Positions 22,599 to 30,078 of a DNA stretch of 32,901 nt are shown in pieces. The stretch is from Candidatus Peribacteria bacterium. Lineage in GTDB: Bacteria > Patescibacteriota > Gracilibacteria > Peribacterales > Peribacteraceae. Within the stretch, counting starts at the first letter, position 1; every line of letters starts with the position of its first letter. The position numbers and the translations under genes were made by a program. The notes under the pieces are model-generated. The model saw only the letters and a list, made by a program, of their open reading frames with translations. It was not told where the DNA came from and made no database searches. Location of the stretch: positions 1 through 32,901 of the forward strand of contig JABICL010000031.1 of the NCBI GenBank assembly GCA_018652265.1, read 5' to 3'.

Positions 22599-23471
22599 AT
22601 GGCGAGAATTAAAGCGAGTAAGAAAAGAACGACAGAACAAGTGGAAGCTGATGAACAACAAGCTGCGAAAGACAAGAGGGCTAAAGCATCAGCACAGTTT
22701 GTCCACGGCCTATTCGGTCTAGATGGTCTAACCGCCGTAGTCATTGGTGGCGAAGGTGTTCTGGGCGGTGCTATTGCCGAAGGATTGGCAAATGCAGGTG
22801 CCCATGCGGTTGTCGCAGGCATCAATCAAGAAAACGGCGATGCATGTGTCGAACGCATCTCCCAAGCAGGCGGAACGGCTGAATTCTTTAAGTTAGACGC
22901 AACGAAGCGCGAAGATTTGGAAGCGCTGGTCAAACACATCTCCGAAAGCAAACGCCGTTGCGACATCCTAGTGAATGCTGCCGGTATCAACGCAGCTACT
23001 CCATTCCTGGAAATCAGCGATGATGAATGGGATCGGATTCTCAATGTCAATCTGCGCAGCGTACGACTCGCGTGTCAGGTGTTCGGCAAGGCAATGTTGG
23101 ATGCAGGCAACGGCGGCTCGATCATCAACATAGCCTCAGCCAGTTCGGAGACCCCGCTTTCACGAGTATTCACGTATTCCGTGACAAAAGCGGGTGTTCT
23201 GAATCTGACGCGCAACCTGGCGCGCGAATGGGCCGAGCAGGGCATTCGAGTGAATGCACTGTCACCAGGATTCTTCCCAGCGGAACAAAACCGGAAAGTG
23301 CTGACTCCCGATCGCGTCGACAGCATCATGAAGCACACGCCGATGAATCGGTTCGGCGAGCCTCAAGAATTGGTATCCGCTGTTCTGATGATGGCGTCAC
23401 CGAAATCGAATACGTTCCTGACCGGCGCAAACATCGCCGTGGACGGTGGTTTCACCGGCATGACGATCTAA
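22599..23471 (+). CDS. Short-chain dehydrogenase/reductase, GC-rich and foreign-looking
   Basis: A classical SDR: cofactor loop GGEGVLGGAIAEGLANAG (a variant of TGxxxGxG), LVNAAGINAATPFLEI (NAG), IINIASASSE, catalytic YSVTK, then VNALSPGFFPAEQN and a C-terminal GANIAVDGGF. The closest style I know is the D-mannonate/fructuronate oxidoreductase or FabG-like SDRs, but the substrate cannot be fixed. About 38 charged residues (Lys, Glu, Ala) precede the fold. The coding DNA is visibly GC-richer than its neighbours with GC-ending codons, and it has a Shine-Dalgarno, so recent horizontal acquisition is likely. No partner sugar-acid genes are adjacent. 290 residues. Confidence 0.9.
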   Translation: MARIKASKKRTTEQVEADEQQAAKDKRAKASAQFVHGLFGLDGLTAVVIGGEGVLGGAIAEGLANAGAHAVVAGINQENGDACVERISQAGGTAEFFKLDATKREDLEALVKHISESKRRCDILVNAAGINAATPFLEISDDEWDRILNVNLRSVRLACQVFGKAMLDAGNGGSIINIASASSETPLSRVFTYSVTKAGVLNLTRNLAREWAEQGIRVNALSPGFFPAEQNRKVLTPDRVDSIMKHTPMNRFGEPQELVSAVLMMASPKSNTFLTGANIAVDGGFTGMTI

Positions 23472-23597
23472 CAATCATCAACAATCATTATAACCCCTCA
23501 TTTCGAACAAGAGCCCCAACTAAACATTGTGGTTCTTTTAAATCTTTTAAGAAACTTACAAACAAGCATTCTCCTATCACTAAAGACCTGTAGCCTT

Positions 23598-23885
23598 CTA
23601 GACAGAACTAACATCACACATTGGCTTCATTGCTTTTTCTCTTTCCCATCCTATCCCTTCTTCTAAAACTCCATCATTGTTCAACTCTACAACCCTACCA
23701 TCATTAGACTTAAAAAATGCTATCCATCCTCCATCGCAAGGTAAAACTACTTTATAATCAAAACGTGAATCATCTATAACAATTGCTATATCACAACCAT
23801 TTGGCTTTTCTGGACCATCAGGAAACCCTGGACATTCTATTAACTTTTTACCGATCTCTGCTTATACTTGATGTTTTGCATTCAT
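23598..23885 (-). pseudogene. Small hypothetical gene with an in-frame TAA at codon 8
   Basis: From ATG 23885 the frame reads MNAKHQV, TAA (23862-23864), then AEIGKKLIECPGFPDGPEK and on to a TAG at 23598-23600, 96 codons in total. After the TAA there is no ATG, GTG or TTG until well inside the conserved-looking part (IDDSRFDYKVVLPCDGG, WIAFFKSNDGRVVELNNDG). The promoter upstream is intact. It is best explained as a recent nonsense mutation, or a sequencing error. The family is unknown. The remainder of 23472-23597 shows no gene. Confidence 0.6.
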
Positions 23886-23893
23886 AATAAACA

Positions 23894-23921
23894 AACTTTA
23901 CACTAAATTGGATATTAGTCA
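23894..23921 (-). promoter_or_regulatory. Promoter TTGACT-16-TAAAGT of the interrupted gene
   Basis: Minus strand: a TTGACT -35 near 23916-23921, a 16-bp spacer and TAAAGT near 23894-23899 preceded by TG. The ATG at 23885 is 8-9 nt away, matching the near-leaderless pattern. It indicates that the gene was functional recently. Confidence 0.5.
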
Positions 23922-23950
23922 AGTTTTTAAACACATACATTTTGACAGAA

Positions 23951-24832
23951 TCAGACCATTTCTTGCATAAATCCCCCCACATCCCCCTTCTCCACCTCTT
24001 CCACTAAACTACTCTTTTTACCATCTCTAGACTTAAGCCTTCCTACAAAAGATGGTCTAGGATCTTTTGCATGGTACAGAACTCCTGTAGCAATTTTTTC
24101 AGAAGTATCTATCGCAGTTCTTCTTGCATTTTCAAAATCAGAAGCATCGTAGTCTGAACCAACCGCATAACAATGTTCACGCAAAAATTCTGCAGTCATA
24201 AACTTGTTATATGTAGGACAAGATTGCAGCACGTCTATATAAGCAAAGCCATCATGCTGAATCCCCTCTTTTATTATTTCTGTAAGCTGTTTTATATCAC
24301 ATGATGTTCCGCGAGCAACAAAAGTAGGACTCAAGCTAAACACCAAATCCATTGGACTAAGTGTAGCTTCTGGAATTCCATTTGGAGATGAGTTCATAGG
24401 AGTATCTTGTCTAGTTACTGCAGATGCCTGACCAGTTGTAAGTCCGTAGTTTTCATTGTTATGAAGAAGACAAACTATTGGATAGTTACTACGCACAGAG
24501 TGTACTAAGTGATTCATCCCCTCACTGAAAGTTGCTCCATCTCCTGCAAATGCAATCGTATTTACTTTTGGATTTGCAATCTTTGCTCCAGCTGCAAATG
24601 GAAGTACTCGACCATGTAATCCATGGAATCTATAACATCCACCAACCTTGTCCGACATATTCCCATGACAACCAATATCGAAACACATAAGCACTTCACT
24701 AGGATCTAGCTCGAGCTCAGCACATGCTCTCTTTACCGCAGTCCATATTCCATAATCACCACACCCATCACACCAGGTACATGGGTTTGGGGATGAATAC
24801 TTGGCCATTGATTTGTAGTTATCCTGTGTCAT
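23951..24832 (-). CDS. 2-oxoacid:acceptor oxidoreductase, beta subunit
   Basis: The thiamine-diphosphate subunit of a 2-oxoacid:ferredoxin oxidoreductase (pyruvate or 2-oxoglutarate type). A [4Fe-4S] cluster site is formed by Cys18, Cys21 and Cys24 in CTWCDGCGDYG with a fourth at about Cys205 (QSCPTYNKF). The TPP-Mg motif runs from GDG at 97-99 to NNENYG at 125-130. FDIGCHGNMSDKVGG and FHGLHGRVLPFA are conserved in KorB/PorB. It lies 37 bp after the fused gamma/alpha gene on the same strand and forms an operon with it and with flavodoxin. Substrate (2-oxoglutarate, pyruvate or another keto acid) is not fixed by sequence. 293 residues. Confidence 0.93.
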   Translation of the reverse strand: MTQDNYKSMAKYSSPNPCTWCDGCGDYGIWTAVKRACAELELDPSEVLMCFDIGCHGNMSDKVGGCYRFHGLHGRVLPFAAGAKIANPKVNTIAFAGDGATFSEGMNHLVHSVRSNYPIVCLLHNNENYGLTTGQASAVTRQDTPMNSSPNGIPEATLSPMDLVFSLSPTFVARGTSCDIKQLTEIIKEGIQHDGFAYIDVLQSCPTYNKFMTAEFLREHCYAVGSDYDASDFENARRTAIDTSEKIATGVLYHAKDPRPSFVGRLKSRDGKKSSLVEEVEKGDVGGFMQEMV

Positions 24833-24835
24833 CTA

Positions 24836-24895
24836 ATTGAAAATTTAAAATTGGTAATTGAAAATTGTTTTAAAATTTATAATTTAAAATTCTCT
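24836..24895. repeat. AATTGAAAATT/TTTAAAATT low-complexity repeat
   Basis: Repeated AATTGAAAATT and AATTTAAAATT words fill the beta/gamma-alpha gap and run into the last codons of the upstream gene (RILNYKF end). Same style as the repeats at 14763 and 20917. Confidence 0.6.
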
Positions 24896-26726
24896 CAAGT
24901 ATCTCTTCGTAAAAGAATGGCCTCCCATCATACTTAAGAATTTTATCCTCTATAGAGAGTCCTGTTTCTTGTTTTATAAGCATACCAAGCTGCGACTGAT
25001 TATTACCTTCTACTATCACTACTTTTTTTGCCTTAGAAGAAAGTTCCAATAATTTCTCTGTCTTTAGTGGCCACAAATGTGAGTAATGCAAATATCCAAT
25101 TTTGCTTTCCTCGAGTGAGGATCCTCGCGAGGATCCGAGTCGAGAGGCAACCTCTCCACTCGTGCTCTGGCGCTCGGTCGAGGAAAGCTTGTTGCTCTGT
25201 CTAGAAAGATCTCTCAATACATCTACAAGAACATTCTTCGTACTACCCCAGCCAATAATCAAAATATCTAATTCTTCATTGCGGTCCGCGGACCGCGGTT
25301 CGCGGTTTGCTCCGTACAATTCCGGCTCCGGCAACGAATCTTTCAATGCCTTCATTTTCCTCATCCTCTTGTCAAACATTTCTTTTGCAGGAACGGAATC
25401 TTCTGTAATCGTTCCATCTGGAAGATTTTCATAAGAAGTTGCATTGTATCCAGGTGCAGCTTGTCCCGGTACCCATCTAGGAGATACGCCATCATCTGTA
25501 ATCATAAATCTGTCTTCAGCTTTCATTTCTGATAGATCTCTTTCATCTACAAGTTGTCCTCTGTCTATCTCGTAACTCTTCTGATCAAATTTCTCCGAAG
25601 TAAATAAGCTCTCTGCAGTATGTTTATCTGTAAGAAGAATGACTGGTATTTGGAATCTTTCTGCAATGTTGTGAGCTTCTGCAGTTAATTTAAATCCGTC
25701 TTCTGCATCACTTACAGACATAACACATCTAGGAAATTCTCCGTGCCCACTGTGTACAGCGAGTAGCAGATCACCTTGAGCAGTCCATGTAGGCATACCA
25801 GTAGCTGGGCCTGGCCTTTGAGCAAGCACAAACACCATAGGACTCTCTATGATTCCAACCATAGACAAAGTTTCTGTCATCAGATCAAATCCTCCGCCGG
25901 AAGTTCCTGTCATGGCTCTTGTTCCCATAAAATAAGATGCCGAAGCCATTTGAGAAGCTGTAATTTCATCTTCTGCCTGCTTGATCACCATCCCAGTCTT
26001 ATTCTGAATTTCTGCGAGATAAGTAAGTATGCTGCTCGCTGGAGTCATAGGATAACTTGCAAACATTCTCACCCCAGCATGAACTGCTCCAAGTCCTATT
26101 GCCTGATTTCCTGTAATTAGCATCGCATCACTACAATCTTTATTTGCATCTGGAAGTTTAATTTCTATTTCTTCTTCTGACTTAAATTCATATCCCTTAT
26201 CTATGCAATTCATGTTTAGATCTATAAGTTTTGGCTTGGATGCAAATCTTTCTTTTACAACTTCTTTGAGTTTGGATACATCCTGATTAAACGCAGACCA
26301 AAGAAGTCCCGTGAACAAAACATTTTGCACAACATAAGGAGCATTTAACTCTTTTATTATTTCATCTGTAGGAAGCAATATTACTTTTATATTTTTTGCT
26401 TCTATCTTCTTCTTTTCCTCTTCGCCAAAATCCCATTCCGACATATCGTGAATTAGATACCCACCATCATTTATTTCATCTAAATGAATACTAAGTCCAT
26501 GATGATCTAGGCTAACTACTGCATCTACTATTTTTTTTGAGCTTGTTATTTTGTGACTCGCAATATCTAGCTGATAACTTGCATGCCCTCCTTTTATAAG
26601 AGAGGGATACTCGCGATATCCAAATACGAAGTATCCAGATCTCTTGAGAGCTTTAGCTAGAATCTCTCCTATAGAGTTTATCCCCTGTCCAGAGGCGCCT
26701 ACGATTTTTACTGATACACGACTCAT
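24870..26726 (-). CDS. 2-oxoacid:acceptor oxidoreductase, fused gamma/alpha subunit, with in-frame palindromic inserts
   Basis: Residues 1-185 are the gamma domain (VKIVGASGQGINSIGEILAKAL, REYPSLIKGGHASYQLDI). From about residue 203 the alpha subunit begins (LITGNQAIGLGAVHAGVRMFASYPMTPASS, DEITASQMASASYFMGTRAMTGTSGGGFDLM, LAQRPGPATGMPTWTAQGDLLLAVHSGHGEF). The C-terminal domain has the GWGST and VIVEGNNQSQLG motifs. Two GC-rich palindromes sit in the reading frame around residues 472-482 (25281-25312) and 513-541 (25104-25188), adding low-complexity Ser, Arg and Glu residues between strands. The start ATG overlaps the flavodoxin stop by 4 nt (ATGA), so translation is coupled. The family's substrates are pyruvate, 2-oxoglutarate and related acids. 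618 residues. Confidence 0.92.
   Translation of the reverse strand: MSRVSVKIVGASGQGINSIGEILAKALKRSGYFVFGYREYPSLIKGGHASYQLDIASHKITSSKKIVDAVVSLDHHGLSIHLDEINDGGYLIHDMSEWDFGEEEKKKIEAKNIKVILLPTDEIIKELNAPYVVQNVLFTGLLWSAFNQDVSKLKEVVKERFASKPKLIDLNMNCIDKGYEFKSEEEIEIKLPDANKDCSDAMLITGNQAIGLGAVHAGVRMFASYPMTPASSILTYLAEIQNKTGMVIKQAEDEITASQMASASYFMGTRAMTGTSGGGFDLMTETLSMVGIIESPMVFVLAQRPGPATGMPTWTAQGDLLLAVHSGHGEFPRCVMSVSDAEDGFKLTAEAHNIAERFQIPVILLTDKHTAESLFTSEKFDQKSYEIDRGQLVDERDLSEMKAEDRFMITDDGVSPRWVPGQAAPGYNATSYENLPDGTITEDSVPAKEMFDKRMRKMKALKDSLPEPELYGANREPRSADRNEELDILIIGWGSTKNVLVDVLRDLSRQSNKLSSTERQSTSGEVASRLGSSRGSSLEESKIGYLHYSHLWPLKTEKLLELSSKAKKVVIVEGNNQSQLGMLIKQETGLSIEDKILKYDGRPFFYEEILERILNYKF
25104..25188. 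repeat. Palindromic element in frame inside the oxidoreductase gene
   Basis: Terminal inverted repeats GCTTTCCTCGA (25104-25114) and TCGAGGAAAGC (25178-25188) bound 85 bp of nested palindromes: perfect GGATCCTCGCGAGGATCC (25119-25136), GAGAGG-CAA-CCTCTC (25142-25156), and CGAGTG/CACTCG (25112-25117 and 25157-25162). GC content contrasts with the gene. It is translated as a Ser/Arg-rich insert. Confidence 0.8.
25281..25312. repeat. Second in-frame palindrome in the oxidoreductase gene
   Basis: GCGGTCCGCGGACCGC (25281-25296) is a perfect 16-bp palindrome followed by GGTTCGCGGTTTGC. It is read through as ANREPRSADRN, a charged linker before the GWGST domain. Confidence 0.7.
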
Positions 26727-27175
26727 TTTTGTATTGCAGATAATAGCTTATCACCCCACTTAATAATCTTTTCTTCTTGTCCATATGGATCATTTACAAT
26801 AGGAAGAGGTGGCAATAAATTCTTTCCTCCTATCTCTCTAGCAAATTGCATCAAGTGAGCTGTGGATTTACAAGTATAGAAATACCTATCATCACCAAGT
26901 CCTATTACACATGTGCCTTTTCCTTCTAGATCAAACTCTTTTGCAACACTAACAAATTTTATAAACCCAGGAGAAAGTTGTCCTTCTCTTACAGAGTTCC
27001 ATGTACCACATGCAAACATAAGAATGTCGCAGTCTTTCATATTTTCAGGTTTTGATTCTTCTACTCTCTGAACTTTAATTTCCATATCAGAACTTCCTCG
27101 CAAATGCTTTGCGAGAACATCTACTGTGTACTCCGTATTGCCACTCGTTGAACTGTAGATTATGAGGAGGGTCAT
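26723..27175 (-). CDS. Flavodoxin
   Basis: The 150-residue protein has the FMN-phosphate loop at residues 8-15 (SSTSGNTEYT), the loop ILMFACGTWNSVREGQLSPGF, and the third flavin region VIGLGDDRYFYTCKSTAHLM, as in short-chain flavodoxins. It is a single-electron carrier. Its stop overlaps the start of the oxidoreductase gamma/alpha gene (ATGA), making a coupled operon in which flavodoxin would be the electron acceptor. An extended -10 (TG-T-TATACT, 27188-27196) lies 12 nt upstream of the ATG and overlaps the divergent promoter region of the DUF5652 gene. Confidence 0.93.
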   Translation of the reverse strand: MTLLIIYSSTSGNTEYTVDVLAKHLRGSSDMEIKVQRVEESKPENMKDCDILMFACGTWNSVREGQLSPGFIKFVSVAKEFDLEGKGTCVIGLGDDRYFYTCKSTAHLMQFAREIGGKNLLPPLPIVNDPYGQEEKIIKWGDKLLSAIQK

Positions 27176-27187
27176 AATGTAGGAATA

Positions 27188-27196
27188 AGTATAACA
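27188..27196 (-). promoter_or_regulatory. Extended -10 of the flavodoxin-oxidoreductase operon
   Basis: Minus-strand TGTTATACT (hexamer TATACT, 27188-27193). The predicted start is about 5 nt before the ATG at 27175. No clear -35. Confidence 0.5.
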
Positions 27197-27215
27197 TGTA
27201 CCTAGTTCAACTATA

Positions 27216-27224
27216 TGCTACACT
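27216..27224 (+). promoter_or_regulatory. Extended -10 of the DUF5652 gene
   Basis: TGCTACACT (TG-C-TACACT). The hexamer ends 7 nt before the ATG at 27232, consistent with a leaderless mRNA. It argues against the ATG at 27196, which lies upstream of the promoter. Confidence 0.55.
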
Positions 27225-27231
27225 TCTCGCT

Positions 27232-27468
27232 ATGATTAATGTGACACAAAACCTTGGATCAGCAATAGGGACTTATGGAGCTCCAGTCGTAATACTAGTA
27301 ATAGTACTAGCATTAGTAGACTTGGCACTTAGAGGATGGGGCATGTGGCGCGCGGCGAGGATGCAAGAAAAATGGTGGTTTTTAGCAATGTTTGTTGTTA
27401 GCTCAGCTGGAATATTGCCTGCCATTTACCTTCTGTCTACAAGAAATAAGTATGCAGGAAAGAAATAA
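27232..27468 (+). CDS. DUF5652-family small membrane protein
   Basis: Two hydrophobic helices with the family's central motif between them: PVVILVIVLALVDLALRGWGMWRAARMQEKWWFLAMFVVSSAGILPAIYLL. This ALVDLxLRGWxxWRAAR...GILPxIYLL pattern is that of DUF5652, a small membrane family common in CPR bacteria whose function is unknown. The frame extends upstream to an ATG at 27196, but the promoter box at 27216-27224 puts the start at 27232 (78 residues). Divergent from the flavodoxin operon; 120 bp before the DsbA-like gene, which may be co-transcribed. Confidence 0.85.
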   Translation: MINVTQNLGSAIGTYGAPVVILVIVLALVDLALRGWGMWRAARMQEKWWFLAMFVVSSAGILPAIYLLSTRNKYAGKK

Positions 27469-27588
27469 GTTCAAAAATAAGTAATTGCAAACGTGTGAAA
27501 AATCACACATAATGAAGAACAGATTCTGGTTAATATTATCAAATAAACTGGATCATAATAATTTGTACTTTCTACTTTTACTTTCATC

Positions 27589-28308
27589 ATGGATAACAAT
27601 TTGCATCTAAAAGGAACAAATGGTTGGGCACTGATATGCTTTGCTCTCATTGGTTTTATTTTGGGATACGGAACAAACGAAGTTATAAACTTTACATCCG
27701 CAGCACCTACTCTTGCTGCGAATAATCCAACACCAACACCAACGCCAACTCCTCCAGCTGCAAAAAAACCAAATGCAATTCCAGTAGCTAACGCAGCAAC
27801 TGCAGATGATGATGCTTTCTTGGGGGAAGAAGATGCACCAGTAACGATAATAGAATTTACAGATTACCAATGTCCTTTCTGCTCCAGACATTTCACAAAT
27901 ACATTCCCAGAAATAAAGAAAGAATACATAGATACAGGAAAAGTTAAGTACGTACTTCGAGACTACCCTCTAGGATTTCATCAGTTTGCACAGAAGGCAT
28001 CCGAAGCAACAGAATGCGCAGAAGACCAAGATAAGTTCTGGGAAATGCACGCAAAAGTATTTGAAAACAATAAATCTCTTACAGCTGAATCTTTCTCTAA
28101 GTTTGCAGCTGACCTAGGACTCGACACTTCTAAATTTGATGAATGTCTAAATTCCGATAAGTACGCAGAAGAAGTAAAGAAAGATATGGCAGATGGTTCA
28201 GCTTCTGGAATTACAGGAACTCCTGGATTCTTCGTAAACGATAAGAAGGTCACAGGCGCACAACCATTTGCAAGCTTCAAAGCCATTATTGAAGAAGAAC
28301 TTAAATAG
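27589..28308 (+). CDS. Membrane-anchored DsbA-family thiol oxidoreductase
   Basis: An N-terminal membrane anchor (about 12-33, GWALICFALIGFILGYGTNE) and a Pro/Thr-rich linker (NPTPTPTPTPP) lead to a Thioredoxin_4-type domain: DAPVTIIEFTDYQCPFCSRHF with active site C95-P-F-C98, LRDYPLGFHQFAQKASEATECAED, and the cis-proline loop ITGTPGFFVNDKKV. It would act on the outer face of the membrane. Its domain is close to that of the lipoprotein at 17211, including the FAQKASEA-EC-A segment, so the two are paralogues with different anchors. 239 residues. The -10 of its own promoter is doubtful (TACTTT, 27573-27578). Confidence 0.93.
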   Translation: MDNNLHLKGTNGWALICFALIGFILGYGTNEVINFTSAAPTLAANNPTPTPTPTPPAAKKPNAIPVANAATADDDAFLGEEDAPVTIIEFTDYQCPFCSRHFTNTFPEIKKEYIDTGKVKYVLRDYPLGFHQFAQKASEATECAEDQDKFWEMHAKVFENNKSLTAESFSKFAADLGLDTSKFDECLNSDKYAEEVKKDMADGSASGITGTPGFFVNDKKVTGAQPFASFKAIIEEELK

Positions 28309-28330
28309 AAAATTATAATTTAGCTACATC

Positions 28331-28360
28331 AAACCACGTTACCCTCTAGTAGCGTGGTTT
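28331..28360. terminator. Strong hairpin after the DsbA-like gene
   Basis: AAACCACGTTAC-CCTCTA-GTAGCGTGGTTT is a 12-bp stem (one G-U pair) with a 6-nt loop, 22 bp after the stop. Only TTT follows, so it is a weak intrinsic terminator or a stability element. Confidence 0.5.
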
Positions 28361-28414
28361 AGCTCTGTATAGCAATTTTGCGTGTTTTCATGTAAAATAT
28401 TAAACACACGCAAA

Positions 28415-29341
28415 ATGAAATTATTTTCCGGATCTTCACATTCGGCCCTTGCAGAAGCAGTATCGAAAGAGCTATCTATTCCACTAGGAACAGTTCTTCT
28501 GAAAACGTTTTCTTGTGGAGAAAGATATGTGAGATACGAAGAATCCGTAAGAGGAAAAGACGTATTCATAATTCAGACAGGATCAGATCCTTGTGATAGC
28601 GCTGTAGTAGAAACATGCCTTATGTGTCAGGCAGCGAAACTTGGATTTGCAAAATCTATTCACGTAGTCATACCCCACTTTCCATACGCAAGACAAGACA
28701 GAGTTTCGGAACCAAGAGAACCAATCTCTGCAAAATTAGTTTCAGATATGTTTGTAACAGCAGGAGCTGATCACATAATTACACTTGCTCTTCACTCAGA
28801 TCAAATACAAGGATTTTCAGATGTCCCTATGGATTCACTAAAACCTGATTCATTGTTTGTGAAACACTTCAAAGGAAAAAATCTTTCAGATCTAGTAGTA
28901 GTATCTCCAGATGCAGGAGGAGCAAAAGCTGCTAAGAAACTTGCAGACAAACTAGGAGCAGATCTAGCAATGATGCATAAAACAAGACCCTCTCATCAGG
29001 AAGCAGAGATTGTAGAGGTTGTTGGAGATATAGAAGGAAAAACCGCAGTACTATATGACGACATGATAGATTCTGCCGGAAGCATCTGTGCAGCCAAAAA
29101 AGCTCTTGTAGCACATGGTGCAAATCCAGATGTGTACGCAGCGGCAACTCACGCTATATTCTCTGGACCTGCAGTAGATAGATTGAAAGAAGCAGGATTC
29201 AAGGAAGTTGTAGTTACAGATTCACTTCCTGTATCAGATCTGGAAGTGCCAGGACTCGTAGTTCTGCCTATTGCTCCTATGCTCGCTGAGGTTATAGAGC
29301 ATGTTGTAAAAGGAGAGAGTGTGACGGAGATCTACAAATAA
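28415..29341 (+). CDS. prs: Ribose-phosphate pyrophosphokinase (PRPP synthetase)
   Basis: Makes PRPP from ribose 5-phosphate and ATP, the first substrate of purine, pyrimidine, histidine and NAD synthesis. From ATG 28415 (MKLFSGSSHSALAEAVSKEL) it has 308 residues. Landmarks: ERYVRYEESVRGKDVFIIQT, HVVIPHFPYARQDR, VVVSPDAGGAKAAKKLADKLG, and the PRPP loop VLYDDMIDSAGSI with D215, D216 and D219. A longer frame begins at a GTG at 28382, but KLFSGSSH is the family start. It is followed by an orphan and then the purP pair, so this is a purine-linked neighbourhood. Confidence 0.96.
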   Translation: MKLFSGSSHSALAEAVSKELSIPLGTVLLKTFSCGERYVRYEESVRGKDVFIIQTGSDPCDSAVVETCLMCQAAKLGFAKSIHVVIPHFPYARQDRVSEPREPISAKLVSDMFVTAGADHIITLALHSDQIQGFSDVPMDSLKPDSLFVKHFKGKNLSDLVVVSPDAGGAKAAKKLADKLGADLAMMHKTRPSHQEAEIVEVVGDIEGKTAVLYDDMIDSAGSICAAKKALVAHGANPDVYAAATHAIFSGPAVDRLKEAGFKEVVVTDSLPVSDLEVPGLVVLPIAPMLAEVIEHVVKGESVTEIYK

Positions 29342-29366
29342 TAGGTAAATAGAGCTGTGTATAAGA

Positions 29367-29394
29367 TTGCATTATTTCATATATAGTGTATAAT
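29367..29394 (+). promoter_or_regulatory. Promoter TTGCAT-16-TATAAT of the 216-residue orphan
   Basis: -35 TTGCAT (29367-29372), 16-bp spacer, perfect -10 TATAAT (29389-29394). The hexamer ends 9 nt before the ATG at 29404, giving a leader of 0-3 nt. Same elements as at 11362-11389. Confidence 0.7.
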
Positions 29395-29403
29395 AATACT
29401 ATT

Positions 29404-30054
29404 ATGAATACTGCCAACAATGACCCTAATATTCCTGATATAATCACAAGCGGAAAATGGGATGATCTTCCTGCTGGAACAATTGTCCAAACAGAAAATG
29501 GATATGGCATCAAACCTATAGGAGGTAATGATGCTCAAGGTGCTCCTGGCCCTGTAGAAGTTCGATTGCAAGATGGGCAATTTGTACCAGTAGATTCAAC
29601 ACATCTAGAATGTAATAATTGGAAAACAAGAAATTTTGATGTTATAAAACTTCCTAGTGATGATGAAATTACTGGTAGCCTAAGAAGTGAATTGCTGGTT
29701 AAACATGCAAGAGATTACAAAGGACTTGAAACTATCCACAAAGAAGCAGAGCTCATACTTGGGCATATGCAAGGAGAAAGAAATAAATTATCTGCTCTGC
29801 TTGGAACTGAAGCTGAAGAATTAAAATTTCCAGAATATCCAGAACACTCATGGAGCGAACTTCCAACAGGTACAATTTTCTTAGATAAAGAAGACAAAAT
29901 GTTTATTAAAACAAGCAAAAACGAAGCTCGTGCCGTTAAATATTATGATGGTCCTAATAGTGAAATTGATAGAACATTTGGTAAATCTATGAATAAAGAT
30001 GACAAAGTTGGTGTAGTAGATTTTCCTGAAGGCGCTAATTCTGCAGCTGCATAG
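29404..30054 (+). CDS. Hypothetical protein with two WxxLPxGTI repeats
   Basis: I do not recognise this family. The ATG at 29404 gives 216 residues; a frame start at GTG 29386 would lie inside the -10 box and is rejected. The protein contains a repeated motif: W19-DDLPAGTIVQTENGYGIKP and W150-SELPTGTIFLDKEDKMFIK, each followed by a short beta-like region, with a helical stretch (about 95-137) between. This suggests two copies of a small beta domain. It is acidic, without signal peptide. It sits between prs and purP but has its own promoter. Confidence 0.75.
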   Translation: MNTANNDPNIPDIITSGKWDDLPAGTIVQTENGYGIKPIGGNDAQGAPGPVEVRLQDGQFVPVDSTHLECNNWKTRNFDVIKLPSDDEITGSLRSELLVKHARDYKGLETIHKEAELILGHMQGERNKLSALLGTEAEELKFPEYPEHSWSELPTGTIFLDKEDKMFIKTSKNEARAVKYYDGPNSEIDRTFGKSMNKDDKVGVVDFPEGANSAAA

Positions 30055-30078
30055 ACGCTTATGAAAGAAGTTAATCAC

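Noticed and set aside
23027-23593. 188-codon open frame overlapping the dehydrogenase
   Set aside because: It is a shadow frame of the GC-rich SDR gene, whose catalytic motifs are intact in the other frame.
9695-26725. Alternative genetic code with TGA as glycine, as in some CPR lineages
   Set aside because: TGA ends the Panacea antitoxin (9695-9697) and flavodoxin (26723-26725) at their expected lengths, and no conserved gene has an internal TGA.
27493-27508. CRP-like site GTGTGA-AAAA-TCACAC
   Set aside because: CRP sites have a 6-bp spacer, here it is 4, and no CRP regulator is implied by the context. It may be a simple hairpin.
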